Shown: in pieces, positions 25,230 through 35,673 of the stretch
Layout of the letters: the number at the start of each line of letters is the position of its first letter
Numbering within the stretch: position 1 is the first letter of the stretch
Source: Halobellus captivus
GTDB lineage: Archaea; Halobacteriota; Halobacteria; Halobacteriales; Haloferacaceae
Reading direction: 5' to 3'
DNA: 64,000 nucleotides
Assembly (NCBI RefSeq): GCF_003697845.1
Contig: NZ_RDQE01000001.1
Coordinates: forward strand, 1-64,000
The notes under the pieces: generated by a model
The model's database searches: none
The model's input: only the letters and a program-made list of their open reading frames with translations
What the model was told of the DNA's origin: nothing
Translations under genes and position numbers: made by a program

Positions 25230-27995
25230 ATGAAGGAAGCTCTGGAACAGTCTCTTGAGGATTCGTTCGATTTCACCGCGTTCCAACGTCTTACTGGGAC
25301 GCAGGATGCGATCACGGACGAGACGGGGAAGATTCTCTACGTGCCGACTGACCTCCCGGTCCCGTTCGATAAACGGGTACTCAGTGCCATCGTGGACAGT
25401 GACGATGTCCGTGTCCTGTCGATGCCGGTCGATGAATGGGAGTTCCAGGAGACGATCTACACCGGTATCGAGTACCTCGTGGACAACGACGGGGACGGGA
25501 CTGTCGTGTTCTTCTGCCCTCGATCCCTCGTTGACAGCATTCAGGATATCCCCGGTACAGCGTTCGTCCATTTTGACCGCGTCCAGCTGGATGACACGAC
25601 CAGGACCATCCGTGATGCCTTCGAACGTGGGGCCGGCACCGAACCACGGCCGAGCACCATCGATGACCTTGCCGAGTTCACGTTGCGGGCTTTCACCGCG
25701 GCAGCAACGGGTGCTGAACTCAGTCCGACACACATCCAGACCAGTACTGATGACCGATTGGACGAGTTCTACATTCCCTATGATACCCTTCCGTCGGTCC
25801 CGACAGCTGTCCGTGAGTTCTTCCTCGACAGCGTCGGAATTCCCAATACTGAGTTGTTCGACAGCCTCGACCCAGCGGCCCAACAGAACGTCTACACGAC
25901 CCGGCTCCTGGCCAGGTATGGCGACAGATTCGCCCAAAACGAACCCAAATACCATGTAGCAGCCGAAATCCAAGGGCTCGACCCAGAGCTTCAGCACCTG
26001 TACCGAACCCTTGTCATCAAATGGCTGGCCCAGCGACGGCTGTTCGATTCCACCCTGACCGAACTTGCCACAACAGCGTTGGACCGGGACGTCATCGATA
26101 CCATCCAAGCAAGCTACCAACAGATCACCGGCCAGGACACGGCAGTCAACATCCAAGAACCGGGCCACGCCGCAGAAACCCTGACCCAGCACTTCGGCAT
26201 CCTGTTCCACACCGTCGACGAAGACGAGTTCACCAACCTCGTCAACACGGTACGGGACCAACTGTCGAGTGACAGCCAGCAAATCGAGGACTACGGACCG
26301 GACCAGGCCCTCAACACTGTCGAGAAAGTCGATACCCTGCTCAACCTCCTCGCTGAGGTCGCACTTATCAAACACCCCCGTTTCGTCAACGCAGCGTTCC
26401 CAAAAGACCGCTGGACGGACATCTTCGAACAGTTCATCCATGTCGCCTATGAGAACGATCGGGAGGATCTGCTCGACTACCGTTACCTGACAGCACTGAA
26501 CCAGGCACGCAAGCAGGAACTCCGTGAACGCGAAGCCGAAGACCTTGCAGAGGACATCCGCACACTGGAGGTGGACTTAGACACGCTGCCCGACTTCCTC
26601 GACCAGTGGACCTCGTTCCTCGCAGACACGCGGGAGGACGAACCGGTCTCGGATCTCCTGCAACAAGAGCTGATCGACAAGTACGACAGCTACTGTGCTG
26701 AACTCGTTGACCGGTACGACGACATCGTCACCGACGACAACTGGCTACACCTCTCCGATCTGCTCACGGAACCAGATGATGACAGGGTCAAATTCACCGT
26801 CATCCTCGACAGCGTCGGATACACCGACTACCTGCTCCTCAACCAGTTCGGCTTCCTGACCACAGAACCTGATAGCGTCGACCTCGCGTTCTCCAACATG
26901 CCGTCGTACACGCCTTCCGCTATCTCGACCATCCTCACCGGACTTCCTGCCGAAGCCACCGGTATCTACAGCTGGCAACCCCGCCGCGGTGACGACATAT
27001 TCGTTCTCCAGCACAGCAGCTACGATCCCGACGCCTTCGACTTCATCGAGGAACGTACCGAGAACGATTTCCACCTCATCCAGCGCCCGCAGCTCAATTC
27101 CTCTGGAATTTCCCGGTTCGCTGACCAGGTCGCCGATATCCGATTCTCCTCTGACCTCACTATCGAAGCCGATCACTTGGACGCGGTCCGGAACGGGTTC
27201 GTGGACGAAGTCGAGAGCACGTTGAACGAACGGCACCACGTCCTGAACAACGACGATGTAGACCCAGAAGCACGGGCAGCACAACGGTCCCACATCGTTC
27301 TCTACCTGGAGGACTTCGACAAGATCCTCCACGAGATGCTCTCGTTCGCAGAGTTCGAGAACTACTACAACACGCTCGGCAACTTCCTCGATGCCCTCCT
27401 GGAAGACCTGCGAGAAGCTACAACGATCATTGAGAACCCGGTTGACATCGAGGTCATCTCAGACCACGGGAAACTCACCCGCTACGAGATGGAAATGATT
27501 CTCAACGAACGCCCTGAACATGAATTCACCCAACAGATGCTGACAGAGACCGTCGCGCTCCAGCACGCCTACCGCATCAATTTCCGCGACGCCGAGTTCA
27601 CGAACCGAACCGACCTCCAATTCGTTACCGTGGCCACCGACGACAGCGACCCACCAGTAGACCGAATCCGTGCACTTCTCACCGAGGAGGATGCTGACGG
27701 CGTCAGTGACGATACACTCAGGGACGTGACTGAGAAAGTTGAGTATCTCCAGTCAGGCTCCAAATTCGTCTACGGCTGGCGTACAGACAGCGATGCCACT
27801 TCGATCAGTGGCCTCCATCAATTCGACGGCGTTGATACCCACCAGCCACGCGGTGACGGTATCTTCGACCTGCCTGATGTCGGACTACTCTCCCGGTACG
27901 ATATCAAAAACAGGAGTGGCCACGACCACGGCTACCACGGCGGGACCTCGATCAGCGAGATGGCCGCCCTCCGCCTTACATATCAAGACGCCTGA
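25230..27995 (+). CDS. PglZ-domain protein
   Basis: A 921-residue protein. The N-terminal half is helical and acidic with no recognised domain. The C-terminal half is a PglZ (alkaline-phosphatase-like) domain: metal-site motif VILDSVGYTDYLLL at about 526, SNMPSYTPSAISTILTGLP at about 555 (nucleophile region), EVISDHGKLTR at about 740 and DHGYHGGTSISEMA at about 897. PglZ proteins are constant members of BREX and Pgl phage defence systems. It is the first gene of a five-gene operon (25230-34170), with only 9 bases before the next gene. The exact catalytic competence needs structural alignment. Confidence 0.85.
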   Translation: MKEALEQSLEDSFDFTAFQRLTGTQDAITDETGKILYVPTDLPVPFDKRVLSAIVDSDDVRVLSMPVDEWEFQETIYTGIEYLVDNDGDGTVVFFCPRSLVDSIQDIPGTAFVHFDRVQLDDTTRTIRDAFERGAGTEPRPSTIDDLAEFTLRAFTAAATGAELSPTHIQTSTDDRLDEFYIPYDTLPSVPTAVREFFLDSVGIPNTELFDSLDPAAQQNVYTTRLLARYGDRFAQNEPKYHVAAEIQGLDPELQHLYRTLVIKWLAQRRLFDSTLTELATTALDRDVIDTIQASYQQITGQDTAVNIQEPGHAAETLTQHFGILFHTVDEDEFTNLVNTVRDQLSSDSQQIEDYGPDQALNTVEKVDTLLNLLAEVALIKHPRFVNAAFPKDRWTDIFEQFIHVAYENDREDLLDYRYLTALNQARKQELREREAEDLAEDIRTLEVDLDTLPDFLDQWTSFLADTREDEPVSDLLQQELIDKYDSYCAELVDRYDDIVTDDNWLHLSDLLTEPDDDRVKFTVILDSVGYTDYLLLNQFGFLTTEPDSVDLAFSNMPSYTPSAISTILTGLPAEATGIYSWQPRRGDDIFVLQHSSYDPDAFDFIEERTENDFHLIQRPQLNSSGISRFADQVADIRFSSDLTIEADHLDAVRNGFVDEVESTLNERHHVLNNDDVDPEARAAQRSHIVLYLEDFDKILHEMLSFAEFENYYNTLGNFLDALLEDLREATTIIENPVDIEVISDHGKLTRYEMEMILNERPEHEFTQQMLTETVALQHAYRINFRDAEFTNRTDLQFVTVATDDSDPPVDRIRALLTEEDADGVSDDTLRDVTEKVEYLQSGSKFVYGWRTDSDATSISGLHQFDGVDTHQPRGDGIFDLPDVGLLSRYDIKNRSGHDHGYHGGTSISEMAALRLTYQDA

Positions 27996-28004
27996 CTACC
28001 AGCT

Positions 28005-28763
28005 ATGCCAAAGACTATCCCCCGGATCGGCCGGCAAGACCTGCTCAAGGGTATCGAAAAGCTCGCCCAGATCGTCCACTTCCGCGGCGAGCTCACCGAA
28101 GACGAACTCCGCGACGAAATGAAGGCGATCAACCGCGACAGAGATTCCAAACTGTTCAAATCGATCGATGGCTGGCTCACGTTCACCCTGCAAGACGAGA
28201 ACCGGTCCATTGAGATCCTCAAACAGGACAACGACCACATCGAACTCACCGACGAAGGGTTAGAACTTCTGAACGCCCCTGACTTCCGTGTGGCCGCATT
28301 CCACCTGTTAGAACGTAAATCACGGACCAATTTCACCTACTTCCACACACTCCTCCAGGAACTTGACCGGAAGGTCCAGGCCGGCAACTACGACATGGGG
28401 ACCGATCTCGCTGACACCGTCAACACATTGATGAAAGACACTGTCAGCGGGAACAAGGTGACTGCTGGAGCAATAGCGTGTTTCCTCCGTGACTTCGAGA
28501 TCGCGGTCGAAAACGACGGTGAATGGCAACTTGACCCCGCCCAGTACACCTACTTCAGAGGCGAGGATGAAGACATCGTCGAGGACATCATCGCGGAACA
28601 CGGCAACCGCATGGACCGTGCAGAGTTGGAACGATTGCTCACATTGGATTTCAAGTGGACCGGGGAACAAGTCGATACTATCATACAACAATTACAGGAC
28701 CAGAATCGGGTGGCAACGGACCGCTACGAAGGCAAAACCGTGGTTGAACTGGTCACGACCTAA
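28005..28763 (+). CDS. Winged-helix-like component of the PglZ operon
   Basis: A 252-residue protein, acidic and mainly helical. Its N-terminal part (LLKGIEKLAQIVHFRGELTEDELRDEMKAI) and C-terminal part (RAELERLLTLDFKWTGEQVDTIIQQLQDQNRV) resemble paired winged-helix modules. It lies between pglZ and a small gene, where BREX systems have their small brxA/brxB-type proteins, but no direct match to these was made. Probably a DNA-binding or adaptor subunit. Confidence 0.6.
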   Translation: MPKTIPRIGRQDLLKGIEKLAQIVHFRGELTEDELRDEMKAINRDRDSKLFKSIDGWLTFTLQDENRSIEILKQDNDHIELTDEGLELLNAPDFRVAAFHLLERKSRTNFTYFHTLLQELDRKVQAGNYDMGTDLADTVNTLMKDTVSGNKVTAGAIACFLRDFEIAVENDGEWQLDPAQYTYFRGEDEDIVEDIIAEHGNRMDRAELERLLTLDFKWTGEQVDTIIQQLQDQNRVATDRYEGKTVVELVTT

Positions 28764-28766
28764 CAT

Positions 28767-29087
28767 ATGAGCATCGTCCGCAACGCCTTAGACCACTTGG
28801 ACCGGGCCGGCAACGATATCGCTATCGTCGGGATCGACGATGTTCACACCGAGTACGACACCGTCTTCGAATTCACCACGGAGGTTCAAAGACGCACCCC
28901 GAACACGGACTACGACATCGAGTTTCTCCGTCCACGCGACCGTGATGAGGGCAGTGGCGATAAGATCATTCTGATGTCGAATCCTGCCCGTATCACGGAG
29001 CACAACGTGTTAGATACAAGGATTTACATCGTCGAGCAGACAAACGACCTGAAACGCAAACTCATCAAATACCGGATCAATACATGA
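28767..29087 (+). CDS. Small protein of the PglZ operon
   Basis: A 106-residue protein, alpha/beta in pattern (NDIAIVGIDDVHTEYD, KIILMSNPARITEH, TRIYIVEQTNDLKRK). It starts three bases after the preceding gene and overlaps the large ATPase gene by ATGA, so it is expected to be made in step with it. No family recognised. Confidence 0.6.
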   Translation: MSIVRNALDHLDRAGNDIAIVGIDDVHTEYDTVFEFTTEVQRRTPNTDYDIEFLRPRDRDEGSGDKIILMSNPARITEHNVLDTRIYIVEQTNDLKRKLIKYRINT

Positions 29088-32000
29088 CAGTGGAGGAAGC
29101 CAAAGAGGACGTCGTCAACATCCTCGACCGACAGACGATCAAACGCGTCCGACGCGAGTGCGAACGACTGGCCCGAGAAAAGGACCTCCCCGAGTTCGAA
29201 GCATTCCTCGAGGAAGGCACCCACTTCATCCTCACCGACAAACGGGCCGATATCCTGCACGGCGTCCACGACGGGTTAGCCAGCCAGGACAGTCCCGGTG
29301 TCATCCTCCACGGAGCCTACGGCTCCGGGAAGACCGTGATGATGGAAAACATCGAACTTCTCTGTGACTCAAGTCAGGAGTTCGGGGGCCACGAGTTCAA
29401 CCAGCTCCAGTACGGGGAGACACCCATCGACTGCATCACGATCAGCCTCGAACAGAACGATACTCCGACCGATTTCCTCTTTGCTATCTTTCAATCCTTG
29501 GTCGACCACAGTGACAGCGTCGGCACGGACGACCTTATCGCCATCTTCAACGACCGGAAGATCAACCTGACAATCGAAGACCTCGACGACACACTGCCCT
29601 CCAGCCAGCGCGAGGACCTCATCGACCGGTTCGAGGATCCAGCCTCCTTAGAGGATATCGCCCGCGTCAGTAAATCCCTGACCGCCGGCGACGCCCACAA
29701 ACCCATCACCTGGTTCACCACGTACTACCGGGAACGAGAAGACCGGTACCCCGCCCTGTACATCGACGAGTTCGAGCAACTCTTCCGCCAAGGCGTGGAT
29801 CCGGGCGGCACCTACCGCCTCAAGGCCATCATCCAGAAAATGATCCGGAATGCCGTCTCCGGCTTTGACGATCTCGATGCCCCGCCTTACATCCTGTTTG
29901 CGAACACGCTCTCCCTCGACGAGCTCACGGACCGGTTCAGTGCAGAACGGGACCTGATCGACCGCATTACTGAAAGCGTCAGCTACAACATCGATCTCTC
30001 AGAGGACGAGACAAAGGAACTGTTCGCCAAACTCTACCGCCTCTACGTTATTCCGCTTCTCGCTGACCGCGACGGCGATGTCCAAGCGTGGTACGACACT
30101 ATCGTGTCTGCGGACCGTGGTGATGATGGCTACGTCTACCCCTTCACTGAGGACACGCTCGATTTCGCCCTAAGCATCGTCCAGAAGTTCGAAGACGAAA
30201 CACAGGGTGAAACCGTCGTCCGTGCTTTCCGTGACTACAAACGTATCCTGATTGCGTTCCTCGACCACTGGGATGGTGAGGGCCGTATCGACCTGGACTT
30301 CCTGTACCAACACGGCGACGCTGTCCGCGAACAGCTCCGGGGTCAGGTCGAACGAGTCAATCTCGATGAACTCCCTGGTGAAGGCAGCATCGAAGCCACC
30401 ATCGAGGCAGACTACGATACCGCCACAACGATCGACCGCCGTATCCTCCGCCAAGTCGCCAAGGTCGGTATCCTTGAGAAAGAGGAACGACCGGTCTACT
30501 TCACTGCTGAAGAAATCGCCGACATCGCAGGCACCATCGAACTTCAGATCAGTGAGGACGAAGCTGAGGACCTGATCAGTCGTGCTGCCAACGGACCCGA
30601 CTATTTCGACGAGGAAGAGGGCCGGCTCGAATTCGATCCGAACGAACTGACCGGGACAGCAGTTGGTGGCGGCGAACTCTCCCTTGCTGACCAGGTGGGC
30701 GAGGCCATCGAAGATCTCGACTTGGAGGACAAGAACCTGGTACAGCTCTGGGCAGCGATGCGGGAGCACCGCTTCCCCGACACCTCCTTCGAGAACCAGC
30801 AGAACCAGTTCCTCGTCTTCGATACGGAAGGCGACCTCAACTACACGTCCAATGTCTACTTCACTGTCGCCCCGGATGAGCTGCCGGAACAGCTCCAGGC
30901 CGAGGTCGATGATGAGGCACTGAACATCGTCATCCGGTTCGGGCGGGCGACCGACGGTGACCTCCCGGCACGGTTCTACGTCACGGAACGGAACGGCCGG
31001 GCAGCCGACATCACGGACGCGATAGAGACAAGTCTCAATCAGGAACTGGAAACTCATTTCGACGAGGACAGCGGCTACTATGACCTTATCGAAGCCATCC
31101 AGGAGAACAACCCTCGGTTCGATGATGCGTATGAAGCCTACGTGATGTTTCTGAAGCTCTCCCTTGCATCGCTGGCAGGGGAGGACCTCCCTGAGGATGT
31201 TGGTGTGCGGACCGCTGACCAGACCAGCTTCTCGATCATCCAGACAGTCGACAGGAGCGTCACAAACATCGCCGGGGGCTATCCCCGGACCAAACTCGGG
31301 TTCAACGAAGCCTACACCGGCAAGAACTATCTCAACCTCGTCTACGGGATCAAACACTTAGATCTTGAAGACGACCTCATCTTTGCCAACCCCAACCACC
31401 CTCGGATCGATGTCCGGTCGTTCGGCCGTGTCAGTCGGTCACGGGAGGCCGGTGACGAGTTCCGCGATATCGTCAGTTCGTTCGCGGAGCATGAATCGTT
31501 CATCCAGGAACGGGACACTGGTGAGTACGACATCGTTCCCCAGTTTAGTAGTTACAGCTCTGTGCTGGACACGATCGAATCTCACCTTGATGACGACGGG
31601 CTTGACTTCGATGAGATACTTGAGCTGATCTTCGGGACCACCGAGGTCGAAAACGTTACCAAGGCGATGGTCTACCTGCTTTTGATCCTTGGCCAGTACT
31701 GGGACGATTACAGCTGGGTCTTCGAGGACGACAGTGAGACGACCATCATTCCCGCTGATGTCCGGATCGAAACACAGCGTGACCAGACGCGGCGTAAGAT
31801 CGGGCGGGCCATCGAGATTGAAATCCTGGACCAGGCGAAACAGGACACGCCTGACAGCGATCCGGTGGAAGCGCTCAAGGACAAGTACGACAGTGTGGAG
31901 GATGCCGATGCGACGGAGCTGGATGAGCTCCAAGGTGAGGTCGATGCTGACTGGGACTTCGACTTCCAGACCGTGGATGAGTCACTCCGTGAGATCGTTG

Positions 32001-32932
32001 CGAACGATGTGTTTGCTGATACGGAGGTGGCGACGTATGCGAACACGGTCCGACCGCTCGGATCGATCGATCCCGAGCTCCGCTACCTGATCCTTGACGA
32101 CCTGGACCACGTCGTCACTCAGGTGAAAAAAGCAGCGACAGTGCTGGAAAAACAAGAGGATCTAGAACACCTCACCACGAAGCTGGACTGGTTCGGTATC
32201 GATCCCGATCTCCAGTCTGAGGACCTGGACATCGAGTGCATCACCACGATCGAGGAGTTCTGGGAGACCCACCAGGTTGAACGGAACATCGAGGATGCAG
32301 CAGTTGGTGATGACCTTGACGGGTATCTCGACGGTGATATCCAGCTCTCTCGGTTGTTCGAGATGCTCCAAAGCAGGCGAAAAAGCATCGTCCCCCAGGT
32401 CGAGACCTACGACGCTGAAGACGACAAAGACGCCTTGGATGATGACTTGGAGTACGTCAAAGGCGAGCTGACCGACGCCATCGAGGAGGAACAGGAGACG
32501 GTGTCGGCAGCACAAGACGAGTTAGCAGAGTACCGTGACCGGATCCCCGGTGAGTCCAGCTGGCTGCGGCGCGGCCAAACCTATCTGGACAACTGCGAGA
32601 CCGAGTTGGAGAGTTCGCCTGCCCAGTTCGACCACGACCAGTACGGGGACTACTGGGAGCAGTGGGAAACAGCCCGCACCAACCTGGAAGAAGAGGCATT
32701 CGGTGAAGACGAGTTCGAAGAAACCGTCCGGAAATACGATCCTGATATCGAGATAGACGTGGTCGAAGACGCTACCGAGGACGGCCTCTCGGACAGGTTC
32801 ACCGAACTGGATGACGATGAGTTCCAGCAGGTAATCGACGGATTACGCGGATCGACAACGGCTGCCGAGGAACTAAAGCAGTCCCTGCTGAAGATACGTG
32901 TGAAAGCTGAACTCACTGGTGACGAATCATGA
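29084..32932 (+). CDS. Large AAA ATPase, BrxC/PglY-like
   Basis: A 1282-residue protein. Walker A GAYGSGKTVMMENIELL is at about residue 77 and Walker B PALYIDEFEQLF at about 224, followed by NTLSLDELTDRF and a helical AAA lid. The remaining 900 residues are acidic and mostly helical. This size and layout fits the BrxC/PglY class of large defence ATPases (often DUF499/DUF6079-related). It overlaps both neighbours (ATGA type), so it is built with the HerA-like ATPase. It would be the motor or sensor of the system. Confidence 0.75.
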   Translation: MTVEEAKEDVVNILDRQTIKRVRRECERLAREKDLPEFEAFLEEGTHFILTDKRADILHGVHDGLASQDSPGVILHGAYGSGKTVMMENIELLCDSSQEFGGHEFNQLQYGETPIDCITISLEQNDTPTDFLFAIFQSLVDHSDSVGTDDLIAIFNDRKINLTIEDLDDTLPSSQREDLIDRFEDPASLEDIARVSKSLTAGDAHKPITWFTTYYREREDRYPALYIDEFEQLFRQGVDPGGTYRLKAIIQKMIRNAVSGFDDLDAPPYILFANTLSLDELTDRFSAERDLIDRITESVSYNIDLSEDETKELFAKLYRLYVIPLLADRDGDVQAWYDTIVSADRGDDGYVYPFTEDTLDFALSIVQKFEDETQGETVVRAFRDYKRILIAFLDHWDGEGRIDLDFLYQHGDAVREQLRGQVERVNLDELPGEGSIEATIEADYDTATTIDRRILRQVAKVGILEKEERPVYFTAEEIADIAGTIELQISEDEAEDLISRAANGPDYFDEEEGRLEFDPNELTGTAVGGGELSLADQVGEAIEDLDLEDKNLVQLWAAMREHRFPDTSFENQQNQFLVFDTEGDLNYTSNVYFTVAPDELPEQLQAEVDDEALNIVIRFGRATDGDLPARFYVTERNGRAADITDAIETSLNQELETHFDEDSGYYDLIEAIQENNPRFDDAYEAYVMFLKLSLASLAGEDLPEDVGVRTADQTSFSIIQTVDRSVTNIAGGYPRTKLGFNEAYTGKNYLNLVYGIKHLDLEDDLIFANPNHPRIDVRSFGRVSRSREAGDEFRDIVSSFAEHESFIQERDTGEYDIVPQFSSYSSVLDTIESHLDDDGLDFDEILELIFGTTEVENVTKAMVYLLLILGQYWDDYSWVFEDDSETTIIPADVRIETQRDQTRRKIGRAIEIEILDQAKQDTPDSDPVEALKDKYDSVEDADATELDELQGEVDADWDFDFQTVDESLREIVANDVFADTEVATYANTVRPLGSIDPELRYLILDDLDHVVTQVKKAATVLEKQEDLEHLTTKLDWFGIDPDLQSEDLDIECITTIEEFWETHQVERNIEDAAVGDDLDGYLDGDIQLSRLFEMLQSRRKSIVPQVETYDAEDDKDALDDDLEYVKGELTDAIEEEQETVSAAQDELAEYRDRIPGESSWLRRGQTYLDNCETELESSPAQFDHDQYGDYWEQWETARTNLEEEAFGEDEFEETVRKYDPDIEIDVVEDATEDGLSDRFTELDDDEFQQVIDGLRGSTTAAEELKQSLLKIRVKAELTGDES

Positions 32933-34170
32933 TTATTGGCGGGGACAAAGAAGAGTTATCAGCCTATCTTGGCCGCAAGTTCGACAGTACCGATGAGCTC
33001 GGTGAACAGGTCCGCCTCGACCTCAACGAACCCCATATGGTCACCGTCTGTGGGAAACGCGGCTCCGGGAAGTCCCATACCCTCGGTGTGATGATGGAGG
33101 AACTGATGACCCTGCCCGCCCAGGCTCGACAGAACCTGAACGGCTTGGTCATCGACGCTATGGGCATCTACTGGAGTCTCCAGGTCCAAACACCAGACAC
33201 CGACCTGCTTGATGGCTGGGATATCTCTCCCAGAGAGTACCCGGTCAAAGTCTACTACCCCGCCGGCCTCGAAGAGCAGTACGAAGAGATCCAGCAGTAC
33301 TTCCACGAAGGATTCGAGCTGTACCCCTCGGAACTCTCTGTTGAGGACTGGCTTTACCTGCTCGACATCGATGAAACCCAGGCACAGGCCGGGTTGCTCT
33401 CACAGGTCATCGAACAGGCAGAGGAGGACTTCGGCCAGTACTACAGCATCATGGATCTCCTCGATAAGGTCGAAGCCTCTCCTGAGTCCGCTAACATCAA
33501 AGACGCCCTTCACCGCCGCTTGGAGAAGGCTAAAAACTGGGGTATCTTCAGCTCCTCCGGCTCGAAGATCGAAGAAATCGTCGAGGGCGGGGAATTCGTC
33601 GTCCTCGACCTCTCCGGTGCCGGTGCCCTCCCCTGGAACGTCCGCACCATGCTTACCGGCATCCTCGTCAAGAAGATGTACAACAAGCGGAGCTTCGACC
33701 GCAGCCGGGAAGAAGTCAAGAAAATCAAAGGCGAACACACCGAAGTCAACTTCCCCCTGGTCTGGCTGTTCCTCGATGAAGCCCACCTGTTCGCCCCGTC
33801 TGGTCACACCGAACCGAGCACCGCACCCTTGGTCGAATGGGTCCGCCAAGGTCGCCGCCCCGGCCTCTCGCTCGTCATGGCCACCCAACAACCTGGAGCC
33901 CTCGACAACCGGATCCTGTCCCAATGTGACACCCTCATCATTCACCGCCTCACCGCTGGCCAGGACTCCGACGCGGTCGGGGACAAGATTTCTGAACTCC
34001 ACGATGCCCAGACCATCAGCCACTACATGCAACAGATCCCGAAAGCTCCGGGCTATGCCTATGCGATGAACGACGATGCCGAAACCATCGTCCCCGTCAA
34101 GGTCCGCCCCCGCAAGTCGTGGCACGCCGGCGACTCTGCCAAACTCGAAGAATTCCTGGAGAGCCCGTAA
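32929..34170 (+). CDS. HerA-like (DUF87) ATPase of the PglZ operon
   Basis: A 413-residue protein. Walker A CGKRGSGKSHTLGVMMEEL is at about residue 41, Walker B LVWLFLDEAHLFAP at about 280, followed by WVRQGRRPGLSLVMATQQPGAL and LSQCDTLIIHRLTAGQD, all typical of HerA/FtsK-related hexameric DNA translocases. In archaea HerA works with NurA, but no NurA is present here; the PglZ-operon context suggests a defence translocase instead. It is the last gene of the operon. Confidence 0.85.
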   Translation: MIIGGDKEELSAYLGRKFDSTDELGEQVRLDLNEPHMVTVCGKRGSGKSHTLGVMMEELMTLPAQARQNLNGLVIDAMGIYWSLQVQTPDTDLLDGWDISPREYPVKVYYPAGLEEQYEEIQQYFHEGFELYPSELSVEDWLYLLDIDETQAQAGLLSQVIEQAEEDFGQYYSIMDLLDKVEASPESANIKDALHRRLEKAKNWGIFSSSGSKIEEIVEGGEFVVLDLSGAGALPWNVRTMLTGILVKKMYNKRSFDRSREEVKKIKGEHTEVNFPLVWLFLDEAHLFAPSGHTEPSTAPLVEWVRQGRRPGLSLVMATQQPGALDNRILSQCDTLIIHRLTAGQDSDAVGDKISELHDAQTISHYMQQIPKAPGYAYAMNDDAETIVPVKVRPRKSWHAGDSAKLEEFLESP

Positions 34171-34231
34171 CGATCTGATCCTCACGCAACGAGGAGGTCT
34201 TTTTTAATAATCGCTTCTTGGTGTGACCTAT

Positions 34232-35356
34232 ATGCCAGAGAAGGGTGAGGATGGAGACGAAGGAGACGAGAACGATCGAGGGTCGTCATCGTCCTCGACG
34301 TCGCCGAGATCGACGCTACAAGCTATAAATCAGATGCAAGGTCTTCGGAAGTCACTCATTGCAACACAGAACCTGCAGGAGACACTTGCCAGCATCAACC
34401 GGATGCAGCGAGAGGTAGCTGAACCGGTTCGCCAGATGGAGCAGACCGCTGAAGAACTCACGGATACGGTGCGTGGCGTTGAGCAGATGCGGGAAAATGT
34501 GGTCGAACCTATCCGCGAGCTGCAACGAACCGTCGATGCTACGACACAACCGTTCGCTGACTTACAGCAGACGGTCAGTGCTATCCAGAGTGCACGAGCA
34601 TTCACCCAGGCGTACAACCAGCAGTGGGAGGCTATCCGTGAAACGCTTGAGGAACTGCGGGAAGGGATCCGGATCGCGGTTGAGGAGCAACTCCGACTCG
34701 AGATGCCGTGGGACTATGAATCCATCGAGCCCGATCCCGCTGCCAAAGCTGCTGCCGAAAACTGGGTGAGCCAGTTCTTAGAAGAGTTCGAGGAGGTTGA
34801 TGATGAGTACTTTGAGCGGTTGACAAGCCGTGTCGAGGATGGGCTTGATGATTTTCAAGACGAGCCAGATCGGCCATATGCGGCCATCCATATCTTCATC
34901 TCGATGCAAGATGCACTCCTGTGGTGGCTGTGCTACCAGGATGATGACATAACCACGGAGGAGACGAACGAAATCGACCTTCCAAAATACGGGACAGAGG
35001 AGAAACAAACCGCACTACGCGATCACTATCAGGCGTATTTCGGTGTAGAGGAAGGCGACCCTGCCAGGATCTCGGATTTCAAGTGGGACTGTTTCTGGGC
35101 CCACCGCCACGCCATCATGCACGGAGACCTGTACGCGACCTACGATATGAACATCGCGACAACTGCTCTCCTCTTTTTCGCCCTAACCGCTCACTCTGTC
35201 CTCCACGTTATCGAGGAGTATGACGAAGCAGGTGAGGACATCCCTTCCATCATGGACGAGATAGAACAGACCGAACAGGATATCGAGTCTGAAGATGTTG
35301 ATCCCGCAGAAGCTCTTGGAACCTTCGCAGCGCTTCAATCCACTGACGACGATTAA
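34232..35356 (+). CDS. Coiled-coil protein with C-terminal HEPN domain
   Basis: A 374-residue protein (start taken at ATG 34232 because a TATA-like TTTTTAATAA lies about 30 bases upstream; a GTG at 34223 is possible). Residues 30-165 are a long coiled coil with repeated Gln/Glu-rich heptads (NRMQREVAEPVRQMEQTAEEL). The C-terminal domain contains DCFWAHRHAIMHGDLYATY, with the Arg, four residues, His motif (RHAIMH) of HEPN ribonucleases. It follows the PglZ operon on the same strand but seems to have its own promoter. It may be an abortive-infection RNase (inference). Confidence 0.7.
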   Translation: MPEKGEDGDEGDENDRGSSSSSTSPRSTLQAINQMQGLRKSLIATQNLQETLASINRMQREVAEPVRQMEQTAEELTDTVRGVEQMRENVVEPIRELQRTVDATTQPFADLQQTVSAIQSARAFTQAYNQQWEAIRETLEELREGIRIAVEEQLRLEMPWDYESIEPDPAAKAAAENWVSQFLEEFEEVDDEYFERLTSRVEDGLDDFQDEPDRPYAAIHIFISMQDALLWWLCYQDDDITTEETNEIDLPKYGTEEKQTALRDHYQAYFGVEEGDPARISDFKWDCFWAHRHAIMHGDLYATYDMNIATTALLFFALTAHSVLHVIEEYDEAGEDIPSIMDEIEQTEQDIESEDVDPAEALGTFAALQSTDDD

Positions 35357-35408
35357 CTTCTCTTTGGCCACATCACCGGTTGATACAGCGTGTGAAGGCC
35401 GATCTGTG

Positions 35409-35597
35409 TTAGAGCTCAGCTAAGTCGTCAGCGAGGTCTTCGCCCTCAGCAAGCAGTGTCGCTGTGGCTTGGATGGACTCGGCAGCTCGGAATCCGAGGA
35501 ATGTCTCCAAGGTCTCTACCTCGATTTCATTGTCGAGGTAGCGTTCGATCACGCTTTCAGGGTTGAGCGAGTCATTTTGTGTCCTATCCATCTGCAT
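35409..35597 (-). CDS. Small antitoxin-like protein
   Basis: A 62-residue protein starting at ATG 35597 (or 35591): NPESVIERYLDNEIEVETLETFLGFRAAESIQATATLLAEG. The helical, acidic layout with a short DNA-binding-like start recalls small antitoxins, but no specific match is claimed. It lies downstream of a winged-helix gene on the same strand (76-base gap). Confidence 0.45.
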   Translation of the reverse strand: MQMDRTQNDSLNPESVIERYLDNEIEVETLETFLGFRAAESIQATATLLAEGEDLADDLAEL

Positions 35598-35673
35598 TAT
35601 TCCTCCGTGGATGCTATTGCGTATGGCAGTTCTTGTCTCGTGTCGTTGGCTGTTCGAATCTGTATTACCGAGG

